From: Zhouia amylolytica
Lineage (GTDB): Bacteria > Bacteroidota > Bacteroidia > Flavobacteriales > Flavobacteriaceae
Direction of reading: 5' to 3'
Length of the DNA stretch: 64,000 bases
Assembly (NCBI RefSeq): GCF_900116365.1
Contig: NZ_FPAG01000007.1
Span: forward strand, 248,001 to 312,000
The notes under the pieces are model-generated. The model had not been told where the DNA came from. It ran no database searches and saw nothing but the letters and a program-made list of their open reading frames with translations. Below, one piece after another: positions 1 to 8,369 of the stretch. The first letter of the stretch is position 1; each line of letters opens with the position of its first letter. The translations under genes were made by a program, and so were the position numbers.

Positions 1-265
1 TATTGATATAACGAGGTTCAAAACCTATAAATGAAGCTTTTATAAAAAAAGTACCTTTCTTTAAATCAGGTATTTCAAAGTTTCCGTCTATATCGGTAAC
101 CACTCCTGTTACCAAGGTACTATCCTTTTCCTGGTAAATAGTAGCCGTAGCATATTCTAAAGGAGTGTTGGCATCATCAATAATTTTTCCGCGAACCTGA
201 CCATACAAGTTTATTCCACAAAAAAGGAAAAGAAACAATAGAGAAAATAATTTGAAATATTTCAT
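1..265 (-). CDS. TonB-dependent receptor-type outer membrane protein, N-terminus only (partial)
   Basis: The first 88 codons of a gene that continues off the left edge. The ATG at 265 opens a hydrophobic signal peptide (MKYFKLFSLLFLFLFCGINLYGQ) ending in a YGQ-type cleavage site. Then comes VRGKIIDDANTPLEYATATI, the start of a carboxypeptidase-regulatory-like beta-sandwich domain (GKI.D....PL.YAT, TD.DGNFEI, F.GFE). In Bacteroidota this domain is found at the N-terminus of SusC/TonB-dependent receptors and of outer-membrane-beta-barrel-family receptors. The barrel itself is outside the window, so the substrate cannot be inferred. A -7 box lies at 293-300. The AraC gene is just upstream on the same strand and could be its regulator, but that is inference. 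Confidence 0.8.
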   Translation of the reverse strand, partial: MKYFKLFSLLFLFLFCGINLYGQVRGKIIDDANTPLEYATATIYQEKDSTLVTGVVTDIDGNFEIPDLKKGTFFIKASFIGFEPRYIN

Positions 266-273
266 GTTTTAAA

Positions 274-300
274 CCATTACATTTAATGGCGTCAAAGATA
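274..300 (-). promoter_or_regulatory. Promoter -7 box with small inverted repeat, for the receptor gene
   Basis: The minus strand reads TATCTTTG at 300-293, an exact match to TAnnTTTG. Just downstream, a 6-bp inverted repeat (CCATTA/TAATGG, 274-279 and 284-289) lies where a repressor could sit. No well-spaced TTG was seen for the -33 box. Confidence 0.5.
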
Positions 301-349
301 CTTTTTAGGCAATTCTGAAAATGGTATAAATGAAAAATAAATGGTGTAT

Positions 350-1174
350 TTAGAGCACTTGTCCTGTTTTTCTAAATTGCAATGGTGTTATTCCGGTATG
401 TCTTTTGAAATATTTGATAAAATTTGAAGTGTCTTGAAAGCTTAATTTATGTGCTATATCAGAGATACTCAAATCCGTATATAGCAATAATGATTTAACT
501 TCTTTTAAGACATAGTAAGAAATAACCTGGGAAGCTGTTTGCTGGAAGCTTCTTTTGCATAAGTTATTGAGATTCTGCGGAGTCATATATAGTTTCTCCG
601 CATAATGCCCCACATGAACTTTAAGGTCTGTCGCAATCAAATTGAGAAACAGTAATTTCACATCTTGTTTATGATTGTTGGTTTGTCCTTTAAAGTCTAT
701 TAGATTCATTAAGATGACCTTCAAAATCCCTTCAAAGATTTCCGGGTTGGGATTCTTTTGTTCGTATTCGCTGCATAGTGCTTTAAAAAGGTAATCTAAA
801 TGTTCTGTCTTTCCTGTTGGAACCTGTAATATGTCGATCTCATTTAATTGCAGAAGTTGTGAGGTAATGGTTTTATCGCTGACCTTTTTCAGATAAGTTT
901 CTTTAATGATAACCACAAACCCCCGGGGTTTGGTAGCAATCTCCCAATGATGTACCTGATTCTTATTAACGAAGAAAAGGACCGGCGGTTCGATTCTATA
1001 ATTATTTAATCCAAGATTATGATATCCACTCCCTTGGGTAAAGAAGACAATTTCAAGGTATTTATTGTGTTTATGAGGTTTGGTGTAACGTTTATTGATA
1101 TCAAACTTCGCTACTTTAATATCCCCTATCGCATTCATTTTATCGACTACAGGTATTTCCTCTTTTCCGGCCAT
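350..1174 (-). CDS. AraC-family transcriptional regulator
   Basis: A 274-residue protein with the usual AraC layout. Residues about 20-110 look like a cupin-type sensor domain (KPHKHNKYLEIVFFTQGSG, NQVHHW). The last 100 residues carry two HTH motifs: LYMTPQNLNNLCKRSF as the first recognition region and the signature LSISDIAHKLSFQDTSNFIKYFKRHTGITPLQFRKTG at the end. It is a cytoplasmic DNA-binding protein with an unknown small-molecule ligand. It lies 84 bp upstream of the receptor gene on the same strand, the usual position for a local regulator. Met13 (MNAIGD) is an alternative start. Family assignment is firm, target unknown. Confidence 0.9.
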   Translation of the reverse strand: MAGKEEIPVVDKMNAIGDIKVAKFDINKRYTKPHKHNKYLEIVFFTQGSGYHNLGLNNYRIEPPVLFFVNKNQVHHWEIATKPRGFVVIIKETYLKKVSDKTITSQLLQLNEIDILQVPTGKTEHLDYLFKALCSEYEQKNPNPEIFEGILKVILMNLIDFKGQTNNHKQDVKLLFLNLIATDLKVHVGHYAEKLYMTPQNLNNLCKRSFQQTASQVISYYVLKEVKSLLLYTDLSISDIAHKLSFQDTSNFIKYFKRHTGITPLQFRKTGQVL

Positions 1175-1415
1175 TATTCTTTAAAAATGAATAACGAAAA
1201 TATGGAAAGTTGCTATGTAATGATGGAGTTGTTATTGTTTTAACATAAAATAAAGGAATTGTTGATATCAACAATTCCTGAATAATAGCTTGAATGGATG
1301 ACTCGAACTTTCTTTGAATAAGAAATGTTATAAGATTCAAACCTATCAAATGCCCTGATAAATTAAATTTTCAGTTTATTGAATGGATATTCCGAATTAT
1401 AATTACTGCTGGAAG

Positions 1416-1613
1416 TTAGGATTTCTTCAGCTCGGCTATTTCAGCCTTAAGGGAATCTATCTTTTTCAATAAAGGAACAACTTTCTCCCCTATTTCTTCA
1501 TCGTATTCCCAACCAGGAGTCTTTTTGGTGGTATAAGTCGATGTCCAAAATCCTATTCCAAAAAAGAAGATGGCAATTAATATGATATCAAAGAGGCGGT
1601 TATTTTTCATCAT
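1416..1613 (-). CDS. Small single-pass membrane protein with C-terminal coiled coil
   Basis: A 65-residue protein if started at the MM pair (1613). It has a positive N-terminus (MMKNNR), one hydrophobic segment (about residues 7-22, LFDIILIAIFFFGIGFW) and a C-terminal heptad-like stretch (VVPLLKKIDSLKAEIAELKKS). The frame stays open to 1682, but a TATATTTG sequence typical of a -7 box lies inside that extension, so the shorter start is preferred. No family recognised. It resembles the small membrane proteins often found as orphans in flavobacterial genomes. Confidence 0.6.
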   Translation of the reverse strand: MMKNNRLFDIILIAIFFFGIGFWTSTYTTKKTPGWEYDEEIGEKVVPLLKKIDSLKAEIAELKKS

Positions 1614-1712
1614 ATATAGATTTTTGTTCTCTTGTAAGTATAGTAACAAATATATAGAAAACAATCTATAGTTCAGTGACAATTATCTATTCTCAGGAAT
1701 AAACCAAATGAA

Positions 1713-1750
1713 AAAAGCTTCCTGATGCATTACATCACCAGGAAGCTTTT
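1713..1750 (-). terminator. Rho-independent terminator after the cold-shock gene
   Basis: A 12-bp perfect stem (1713-1724 with 1739-1750), loop of about 14 nt, flanked by A/T runs on both sides. It lies 28 bp beyond the stop of the cold-shock gene. Confidence 0.8.
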
Positions 1751-1777
1751 ATATTTTGTTCTCCTATATTTCTGGAG

Positions 1778-2236
1778 TTATTTTCTCAATGTTACCTTCA
1801 CGGCATTCATTCCTTTTGCTCCTTTTTCCAATTCGAATGTAACTTTATCATTTTCCATAATGTCATCAATCAGTCCGCTTACATGAGTAAAATACTTTTC
1901 CTGATTATCCGTGTCTATGATGAATCCATATCCTTTAGAGTTGTCAAAATAGGAAACTTTTCCTTTTCTAACCGGATCGATTTCTTCTTCAGACGCTATC
2001 GTCTTGGGAACACTAACATCGATATTAGCGGCTTCTACCTCTATCTTTTCGGAAGGATCCGGAGGGGTATCCGTTAAATTACCATATTGATCTACATATG
2101 CAAATTCAATTCCCTTAGTACCATTTTCTTTTACATCAGCTTTCCGAGCCTCCATTTTCTTTTTCTTTTCCTCACGTTTTTTTAAACGCTTTTTCTCTCT
2201 TTGACTCTTATTATACGATTGCTGAGATTTTGCCAT
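1778..2236 (-). CDS. Cold-shock domain protein with lysine-rich N-terminal extension
   Basis: 152 residues. The C-terminal 60 or so (from GKVSYFDNSKGYGFI) form a cold-shock OB-fold with RNP1-like KGYGFI and RNP2-like YFTHVS, a single-stranded nucleic-acid-binding module. The N-terminal 35 residues are almost all Lys/Arg/Glu/Gln (KKRLKKREEKKKK), followed by an acidic, proline-containing linker. A plain CspA is about 65-70 residues, so this is the long form seen in flavobacteria. The basic tail probably adds non-specific RNA or ribosome binding, but this is inference. It is divergent from recQ, with its own promoter at 2266-2294. Confidence 0.88.
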   Translation of the reverse strand: MAKSQQSYNKSQREKKRLKKREEKKKKMEARKADVKENGTKGIEFAYVDQYGNLTDTPPDPSEKIEVEAANIDVSVPKTIASEEEIDPVRKGKVSYFDNSKGYGFIIDTDNQEKYFTHVSGLIDDIMENDKVTFELEKGAKGMNAVKVTLRK

Positions 2237-2265
2237 AGTTTCAATTAAAAATTTATGTTATGCTC

Positions 2266-2294
2266 CAAAGATACCGTTTTAAAAAGAGCTCAAA
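2266..2294 (-). promoter_or_regulatory. Promoter of the cold-shock gene
   Basis: On the minus strand, TTTG at 2294-2291, a 17-nt spacer, then TATCTTTG at 2273-2266. Both boxes match the Bacteroidota housekeeping consensus. Confidence 0.65.
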
Positions 2295-2387
2295 GAACTT
2301 ATAGGCTTCTATTTGGTTAATTAGGGGTAATTTATTTTAATTAAGAGGGTATTTGAATCCTGTTTATGCTGTTCTTTTTAAATCCAT

Positions 2388-2395
2388 TACTTTTG
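2388..2395 (+). promoter_or_regulatory. Promoter -7 box for recQ
   Basis: TACTTTTG matches TAnnTTTG, 22 bp before the recQ ATG. No clear -33 TTG at normal spacing. Confidence 0.5.
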
Positions 2396-2417
2396 TGCCC
2401 TAAATGAAATAAGGCAT

Positions 2418-4532
2418 ATGGCAGGCACCCAACTTCAGGATCAATTAATACCTACTCTTAAGAAATATTTTGGCTACGACAGCTTTCGTGGGCAGCAACA
2501 GGTAATTATTGAAACTGTCCTCAATAAAAATAATTGCCTGGTGATTATGCCTACCGGAGGCGGAAAATCTATTTGTTTTCAATTGCCTGCATTATTGTTC
2601 AAGGGGGTTACTTTGGTGATATCTCCCCTAATCGCCTTGATGAAAGACCAGGTAGACGGACTTAATGCCAATGGTATAAAAGCGGCTTACTTTAACAGTA
2701 GTCAGACTCCTGAAGAACAACAGTTAATAATCGATCAGGTTGCGGATGCTAAGCTTAAATTACTCTATGTGGCACCAGAGAGCTTACCCGGACTTGAAAA
2801 CATACTCAAGGAAAATTACATCAGTTGTGTTGCCATTGATGAAGCGCACTGTATCTCTTCCTGGGGGCATGATTTCAGGCCTTCTTATCAACAATTGGGC
2901 TTTTTAAAGAAACAGCTCCCCAATACGCCTGTAATTGCTTTAACGGCAACAGCGGATAAGGCTACCCGACAAGACATACTCGATCAGTTAAACATTTCTA
3001 ATGCACACTCATTTATATCTTCTTTTGATCGAAAGAATATCGAAATTGAAGTTCGTCCGGCTGATAAAAGAGCCCAGCAGATTATCCGCTTTATAAAGAA
3101 GCGACCGCAGGAAGCTGGTATTATTTATTGTCTAAGCAGAAAGAGTACGGAACAACTGGCTGAGACATTACAAAATAACGGAATCAATACCCGTGCCTAT
3201 CATGCAGGCCTGGGTTTTGAAGAACGCAGCAAGGTTCAGGAAGACTATTTGTTTGATAAAGTGCAGGTTGTTTGTGCTACGGTAGCTTTTGGAATGGGTA
3301 TTGATAAATCGAATGTACGATGGGTTATTCATTATAATATGCCCAAAAACCTGGAAGGCTACTACCAGGAAATCGGGCGTTCAGGTCGTGATGGCCTAAA
3401 GGCTCATGCCCTGCTCTTCCACAGCTATGCAGATGTACTTCAATTACGAAAATTTGCAGAAGGCAGCGGTAATGAAGAGGTGCAACTTGCCAAACTGGAA
3501 CGAATGAAACAATTTAGTGAAGCAACCAGTTGCCGACGTAAAATATTATTGAGTTATTTCGGTGAGTTGTTAGCTGAAAACTGCGGTAACTGTGACGTTT
3601 GTAAGAACCCACCCAAGTTTATTGACGGCACTATCATAGCTCAAAAAATAGTATCGACGATTGCAAGATTAAATGAGAGCGAGGGCGTTGGAACCATTAT
3701 AGACATTCTTCGCGGTGCTCAAAACGCTACCATTCTCGAACGACAGCTCAACCAGGTAAAAACCTATGGTATTGGCAGCGATATTGGATGGAGAGACTGG
3801 CAGCATTACTGTATTCAGCTTATTAACCAGGGACTTTGTGAAATAGCTTTTCATGAAAACAATACCTTAAAACTTACTGATTTATCAAAAAAGGTGCTTT
3901 TTGAAAATCAACAGGTGTGGCTAACCAAACCGGTAATTATTAAAGAAAGCGTTAAGGAAGCTCCAGTTAAGAAAGCTAAAACCACCAACGTCAATAACCT
4001 GTTCGAGCGTCTGCGAAAATTGCGTTATGAAATTTCACTGGAAGAAAACATCCCTGCCTACCTCATTTTCAATGATGCTACCCTAAAAGAAATGGAACAG
4101 GTTCGTCCTATGAGTGAAACCGAACTGTTGAATGTTAGTGGAGTTGGGCAACACAAAATGGAAATTTACGGAGATCGATTTATTGCTGAAATTTTAGACT
4201 TTATGGGATCTAAAATTAAAAAGCCGCGAAAAACAGATACGCATCTAAAAACTTTTGAACTCTATAAATCCGGAATGTCTATTGAGGAGATTTCTATTAA
4301 AAGGAAATTAAAGACGACCACCATTTATTCTCATATTGCCAAACTATACAGTGACGGAAAAGACATTAACATCTATGATTTCATCACTAAAAATGAAGTG
4401 GCTGCTGTTCAAAAGGCTAAAGAAAAACTAGACGATCCCAGCGGATTAAAACCTTATTACGAATATTTTGAAGAGCAACTTGACTATTTTAAAATTCGAC
4501 TGGCCTTGAGTGTTGTTGATAAGGCGTCGTAA
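2418..4532 (+). CDS. recQ: ATP-dependent DNA helicase RecQ
   Basis: 704 residues with all RecQ parts in order. Walker A is MPTGGGKS near residue 45. The DEAH-type box is AIDEAHCISSWGHDFRP (about 140), the motif SALTATA-like VIALTATADKATR follows, and motif VI is YYQEIGRSGRDG (about 315). The zinc-binding subdomain shows the CRRKILL...CGNCDVC cysteines (about 375-395), followed by an RQC winged helix. The HRDC domain covers about 530-605 (YLIFNDATLKEM, LLNVSGVGQHKME). A C-terminal HTH-like tail (TFELYKSGMSIEEISIKRKL) is common in Bacteroidota RecQ. It unwinds 3'-5' in recombination and fork repair. Monocistronic, divergent from the cold-shock gene. Confidence 0.97.
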   Translation: MAGTQLQDQLIPTLKKYFGYDSFRGQQQVIIETVLNKNNCLVIMPTGGGKSICFQLPALLFKGVTLVISPLIALMKDQVDGLNANGIKAAYFNSSQTPEEQQLIIDQVADAKLKLLYVAPESLPGLENILKENYISCVAIDEAHCISSWGHDFRPSYQQLGFLKKQLPNTPVIALTATADKATRQDILDQLNISNAHSFISSFDRKNIEIEVRPADKRAQQIIRFIKKRPQEAGIIYCLSRKSTEQLAETLQNNGINTRAYHAGLGFEERSKVQEDYLFDKVQVVCATVAFGMGIDKSNVRWVIHYNMPKNLEGYYQEIGRSGRDGLKAHALLFHSYADVLQLRKFAEGSGNEEVQLAKLERMKQFSEATSCRRKILLSYFGELLAENCGNCDVCKNPPKFIDGTIIAQKIVSTIARLNESEGVGTIIDILRGAQNATILERQLNQVKTYGIGSDIGWRDWQHYCIQLINQGLCEIAFHENNTLKLTDLSKKVLFENQQVWLTKPVIIKESVKEAPVKKAKTTNVNNLFERLRKLRYEISLEENIPAYLIFNDATLKEMEQVRPMSETELLNVSGVGQHKMEIYGDRFIAEILDFMGSKIKKPRKTDTHLKTFELYKSGMSIEEISIKRKLKTTTIYSHIAKLYSDGKDINIYDFITKNEVAAVQKAKEKLDDPSGLKPYYEYFEEQLDYFKIRLALSVVDKAS

Positions 4533-4548
4533 GTGAATTGGGTTAACA

Positions 4549-4716
4549 TTAAACTTGTACCCCTGCTTTTTCTATGGTGCTGATAATTCTGTTGTAGCGC
4601 TCTTTTTGCTTTTTGAAATCGCGTTTCTTTTTCTGACCATAATGATAGCCAATGCCTATTCCCAAAGCAAAGGTGACACATATAATAACAAACGCATAAA
4701 TGATTAAATATGACAT
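4549..4716 (-). CDS. Small single-pass membrane protein (55 residues)
   Basis: A 55-residue frame overlooked by longer-ORF criteria. The ATG at 4716 gives MSYLIIYAFVIICVTFALGI, a transmembrane helix ending in a GxGxGY-like stretch (LGIGIGYHYG), then a strongly basic cytoplasmic tail (QKKKRDFKKQKERYNR) and a short amphipathic end. Ending 16 bp from the recQ stop, it is convergent with recQ. A longer overlapping frame on the same strand lacks protein-like composition. The region upstream holds a perfect 14-bp palindrome (4734-4747) and a Crp/Fnr-type box (4835-4850). Function not recognised. Confidence 0.6.
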   Translation of the reverse strand: MSYLIIYAFVIICVTFALGIGIGYHYGQKKKRDFKKQKERYNRIISTIEKAGVQV

Positions 4717-4733
4717 CGCGTACGGGCTTTAGA

Positions 4734-4747
4734 GGTGTGTACACACC
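4734..4747. promoter_or_regulatory. 14-bp perfect palindrome GGTGTGTACACACC
   Basis: A perfect palindrome, 18 bp before the start of the 55-residue membrane protein. Position and symmetry suit a dimeric repressor site. No adjacent T-run, so not a terminator. Confidence 0.35.
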
Positions 4748-4834
4748 GATGGGTAAACAATTTGCAACAATCAAGGATAAATGTATGCTATTAGTGATTA
4801 GGCAGGTTTAGAAGGCTCTAAAAACTTCAATTTC

Positions 4835-4850
4835 CTTGACATTTGTCAAG
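4835..4850. promoter_or_regulatory. Candidate Crp/Fnr-type operator, CTTGACATTTGTCAAG
   Basis: A perfect inverted repeat with a TTGAC-N4-GTCAA core, the half-site layout of FNR/DNR-type regulators. It starts 25 bp beyond the stop of the Crp/Fnr-family gene and lies about 120 bp upstream of the small membrane protein. No T-run follows on either strand, which argues against a terminator. Confidence 0.45.
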
Positions 4851-4874
4851 ATATACCATGAGTCGATGGGGCTC

Positions 4875-5468
4875 CTAATCCTCCCTGTTGAAATCTTTTA
4901 GTATCCTGCTAAAAGTTTCCGGTCGAATATTAAGCATGGAGGCCAGGTATTTATGAGGTGTGCGATTTAGCAAAAATTTATTACCGGTTTCTAAAAAATA
5001 ATGAAAGCGTCCTTTTGCAGAAGGGATTCTGGATAATAAGGTTCTGTTTTCTGCATGTATATAATACTCGATCAGTAAGGCTGTAAATATCTGATTCATT
5101 TCCGGGAATAAGGCCAGTGCCTTCTGCAGGTTATCATAACTGATATATTCAACCGCCGTATCTTCCAGAGTTTGCATGGTTTCCCGGGCATTTTCGTTTT
5201 TAAAGAAGCCGGTTATTGAAGTTACCAGTTCATTATCAATGCTTATCCATGTCGTTATCTCCTTAGCTTCAATTACATGATATCCCCTGATCATTCCCTT
5301 TTTTATAAAATACAGGCTATCACATAGTTGACCGCTTTCATTTAAAACCGTTCCTTTTTTATAAATATGTGTCGTAATATTACTTTGAAAAAATTGTTTT
5401 AATTCAGATGAAAGAGGTGCAATTTTTTCTAAAAAAAATATACTTAAATAGACCTTTTTATTTTTCAC
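4875..5468 (-). CDS. Crp/Fnr-family transcriptional regulator
   Basis: 197 residues: a cyclic-nucleotide-binding-type beta barrel (about 20-120, with KKGTVLNESGQLCDSLYFIKKGMIRGY) and a short C-terminal winged HTH. The recognition helix NIRPETFSRILKDF carries E184, S187 and R188, the ExxSR pattern that in FNR-type proteins reads TTGAT/TTGAC half-sites. There is no N-terminal Cys cluster for an iron-sulfur centre. The start is GTG at 5468; the next Met is deep inside the barrel. No cAMP-contact motif was identified, so the effector is unknown. Confidence 0.88.
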   Translation of the reverse strand: MKNKKVYLSIFFLEKIAPLSSELKQFFQSNITTHIYKKGTVLNESGQLCDSLYFIKKGMIRGYHVIEAKEITTWISIDNELVTSITGFFKNENARETMQTLEDTAVEYISYDNLQKALALFPEMNQIFTALLIEYYIHAENRTLLSRIPSAKGRFHYFLETGNKFLLNRTPHKYLASMLNIRPETFSRILKDFNRED

Positions 5469-5543
5469 TTAAGGGTTTTTATCTACTGAATACTTACTGC
5501 TATATCTTTCTTTGAATAATTCCTGGGTTACCTCAAAAAGAAA

Positions 5544-5575
5544 GATCTTCCGGAACTCATGCGCTCCGGAAGATC
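5544..5575 (-). terminator. Terminator after the molybdenum hydroxylase genes
   Basis: An 11-bp perfect stem (5544-5554 with 5565-5575) with a 10-nt loop, 34 bp beyond the stop of the large-subunit gene. On the minus strand it is followed by a T-rich stretch. Confidence 0.75.
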
Positions 5576-5608
5576 CAAATATACTTCTTTAAGTGGATTT
5601 TATATAAT

Positions 5609-7867
5609 TTATGACGGCATTTCAGAACCATTATACATAAATGGCTGGTGATAAAAACGTTTCCCGGTTGCCTTATATAAAGCATTAGCAAGGGCACCCA
5701 TTACCGGTGGTAATGGCGGTTCTCCCAGTCCGGTTGGATGAACATCACTATCGACAAAATGTACCTCTATTTCTTTAGGAGCTTCATTATGCCTGATCAA
5801 ACGGTATTTATCGAAATTATTTTGCTGTGGAACTCCATCTTTGAAAGTCATCTGACTATACATGGCATGTCCGATACCATCAACAGTTCCTCCTTCCATC
5901 ATATTGGTAGCTGCGATTGGATTAACCACAATTCCACAATCGACGGTACAGTATACTTTCTTTATAACAGGCTTATCACCTTTCATTTCAATATCGAGTA
6001 CATTAGCCACATAAGAGTTGTGACAATAATAAGCTGCTACACCTCGATGCAGACCCGCACTATTCGAATTCCATCCTGATTTCTCTTTCACCATTTTTAG
6101 TACTCCTGCATAACGCTCTGCGTCGTAATCATTTCTTTCGCCTACAGGATTTTTCATAGCCTTTTCAAAAAGTTCCAAACGGAAGTCGATCGGATCTTTT
6201 CCTGCCGCTTCTGCAACTTCATCGAGGAAAGATTGTTCGGCACCGGCTATAAAGTTAGAGCTTGGAGCTCTCCATGCTCCTACGCTAATGTTTGATGATT
6301 GTGTCCAGGATTCGGCGAGATAATTCTCAACGGCTCCTGCAGGATACCTGTTGGCAAATAAAGCAGCCTCGGGTATGCCACCGGATTTCACATGAAAACC
6401 GATTAAGTTTTTATCCTTATCCAAAGCAGCACGATAGGTTACATAATATGCAGGACGATAAATTCCAAAACTCATATCATCTTCACGGGTATAAATAAGT
6501 TTGACCGGAGCTTTTACTTTTTGAGAAATAACGGCCGCCTCTACCAAAAAATGACCGTACAGACGTCTTCCAAAACCCCCTCCCTGACGTGTCATCTGTA
6601 TGTCAATTTTATCCAATGGAAGTCCGATTCGGTCTGAGACTGATTTTTCCATGTATTCCGGCGTCTGAATGGGTCCAACCAATTCGGCCTTTTCATCAGT
6701 AACATCCGCAAAAAAGTTCATAGGCTCCAGGGTGTTATGAGCTAAGAAAGGTGCTGTATAGACACTTTCTATGATCTGATCTGCATTTTTAAAAGCCTTT
6801 TCCGGATCACCATCTTTCCTGACCACGTTGGCGGTCTTTCCTGCGGCCTCTTTCATTCTCATTAAATGATCAGAAGTACTCTCTAAACCTGATGGCACTT
6901 TATGTTTGGAGGTATTCTCTTCGCTCCATCCATAGACTTCATATTCATAAGCTTCAAAAGGTTCCCATTCTATATTCAATGCTTTTTTCGCTTGTAACAC
7001 CTCCCATGTAGAATTTCCGATTACAACGACCAATTCCGGAAATGAATCTACATCACACCATCGTCTTGGCGTTCCTTCTTCATAGGTGTTTATGACCATG
7101 ACATCTTTAATTCCCGGCATTTGTCTTGCCTCGGTATCCTCTACCGATTTAAGTTTCATTCCAAAGGCCGGTGGATGAACAGTCATAGCGATCAGCATCC
7201 CCTCTTTTTTATAATCTAAACCAAATAGTGGTTTTCCGGTAACAATATTTTTAGCATCGACATTCTTACGGGAAGTTCTTATGATTTTAAAATCTTTAAA
7301 TTCTTTTAACTCCAGCTCCTCAGGTACAGGAATTGAAACTGCAGCAGCAGCCATTTCGCCATAACCTGCTGTTTGTCCACTTGCTTCGTGACTAAGAACG
7401 CCTGCAGCCGTGGTTATTTCTTCTGCCGGAACATTCCAGGTTTTAGCTGCTGCCTGTACCAGCATATAACGTGCTCCGGCACCAGCCATTCTCAATCCGT
7501 CCCAACTCTGTCGAATCGATTGGCTACCTCCCGCTAATTGTCTTGTGAAGACTGCTGTATTTAATGGGGCTTGTTCAACGATGACGTCCTTCCAATCTGC
7601 ATCTAATTCTTCAGCAATAATCATAGGCATAGAGGTTTTTACATTTTGCCCTATCTCCGGATTTGGAGACATGATTGTAATCATTCCGTTGTCACCGATT
7701 TTTAAAAAGCCATTAATTTCAAACCATTCATCAGGCATCTTAGCAACGTCATCAACTTTAGGCTTACAGGAAGCCAGCCAACTAAATCCGATAACCATGC
7801 CGCCACCAGCAAGTGCTGATACTTTTAAAAATGATCTTCTTCCGTATGTTGTTTTTATTAGTGTCAT
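5609..7867 (-). CDS. Molybdenum hydroxylase large subunit, IorB/aldehyde-oxidase type, Tat-exported
   Basis: 752 residues of the xanthine dehydrogenase family, isoquinoline 1-oxidoreductase beta type. The twin-arginine signal GRRSFLK (residues 9-15) precedes a hydrophobic run and ends near WLASC, so the folded cofactor-loaded protein should be exported by Tat, perhaps as a lipoprotein. The molybdopterin-contacting stretch GGGFGRRLYGHFLVEAAV (about 430-450) and the C-terminal GLGEPPLPPVMGALANAL with the presumed catalytic Glu are present. It would hydroxylate an aldehyde or N-heterocycle, passing electrons to the small subunit encoded 37 bp upstream. No cytochrome or maturation (XdhC/MobA) gene lies nearby. 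Substrate unknown. Confidence 0.9.
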   Translation of the reverse strand: MTLIKTTYGRRSFLKVSALAGGGMVIGFSWLASCKPKVDDVAKMPDEWFEINGFLKIGDNGMITIMSPNPEIGQNVKTSMPMIIAEELDADWKDVIVEQAPLNTAVFTRQLAGGSQSIRQSWDGLRMAGAGARYMLVQAAAKTWNVPAEEITTAAGVLSHEASGQTAGYGEMAAAAVSIPVPEELELKEFKDFKIIRTSRKNVDAKNIVTGKPLFGLDYKKEGMLIAMTVHPPAFGMKLKSVEDTEARQMPGIKDVMVINTYEEGTPRRWCDVDSFPELVVVIGNSTWEVLQAKKALNIEWEPFEAYEYEVYGWSEENTSKHKVPSGLESTSDHLMRMKEAAGKTANVVRKDGDPEKAFKNADQIIESVYTAPFLAHNTLEPMNFFADVTDEKAELVGPIQTPEYMEKSVSDRIGLPLDKIDIQMTRQGGGFGRRLYGHFLVEAAVISQKVKAPVKLIYTREDDMSFGIYRPAYYVTYRAALDKDKNLIGFHVKSGGIPEAALFANRYPAGAVENYLAESWTQSSNISVGAWRAPSSNFIAGAEQSFLDEVAEAAGKDPIDFRLELFEKAMKNPVGERNDYDAERYAGVLKMVKEKSGWNSNSAGLHRGVAAYYCHNSYVANVLDIEMKGDKPVIKKVYCTVDCGIVVNPIAATNMMEGGTVDGIGHAMYSQMTFKDGVPQQNNFDKYRLIRHNEAPKEIEVHFVDSDVHPTGLGEPPLPPVMGALANALYKATGKRFYHQPFMYNGSEMPS

Positions 7868-7904
7868 TGTGTGATTTTTTAAGTAGCTGTTTTAAAGAAG
7901 TATG

Positions 7905-8369
7905 TTATGCCTCCTGCGAATTTGAGGCCGATTTAATCGCTGCCTTAATTCTGAAATAAGTTCCACAACGACATATATTTCCACTCATAGTATCTTCGAT
8001 TTCCTGATCCGATGGATTCGGATTGTTATTCAGCAAGGAAGCCGCTGACATAATTTGACCTGCCTGGCAATATCCACATTGTGGCACATCATGCTCTAAC
8101 CACGCCTTCTGCACCGGATGATCGGCTTGTTCTGATAAACCTTCTATCGTTGTTATTTTTTGGGATGATACAGCAGAAACGGGTAATTGACACGAACGTA
8201 CAGCACTACCCTCTACATGAATGGTACAAGCTCCACATTGAGCAATTCCACATCCGTATTTGGTACCTACTAAATTAAGATGATCTCGAAGAACCCATAA
8301 AATTGGCGTTGATGGATCTACATCAACCTGATGAGTTTTTCCATTAACATGAAGTGTAAATGAAGCCAT
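7905..8369 (-). CDS. Molybdenum hydroxylase small subunit, two [2Fe-2S] clusters (IorA type)
   Basis: 154 residues with the two-domain ferredoxin layout of IorA/CoxS-type subunits. All eight cysteine ligands are present: C40, C45, C48 and C60 ([12 protein letters not shown]) for the plant-type cluster, and C98, C101, C133 and C135 ([17 protein letters not shown]) for the helical-bundle cluster. It takes electrons from the molybdenum site of the large subunit encoded directly downstream. There is no signal peptide of its own, so it probably travels with the Tat-tagged partner, as proposed for similar pairs. Confidence 0.93.
   Translation of the reverse strand: MASFTLHVNGKTHQVDVDPSTPILWVLRDHLNLVGTKYGCGIAQCGACTIHVEGSAVRSCQLPVSAVSSQKITTIEGLSEQADHPVQKAWLEHDVPQCGYCQAGQIMSAASLLNNNPNPSDQEIEDTMSGNICRCGTYFRIKAAIKSASNSQEA

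Noticed and set aside
1140-1349. 69-codon minus-strand frame upstream of the AraC gene
   Set aside because: Overlaps the AraC start in another frame and shows no domain.
4484-4774. 96-codon minus-strand frame overlapping the end of recQ
   Set aside because: Overlaps recQ coding sequence; the shorter frame 4549-4716 in another register has the real membrane-protein composition.
4835-4850. CTTGACATTTGTCAAG as a terminator
   Set aside because: No T-run on either strand and only 7-bp arms with a 2-nt loop; an operator fits better.
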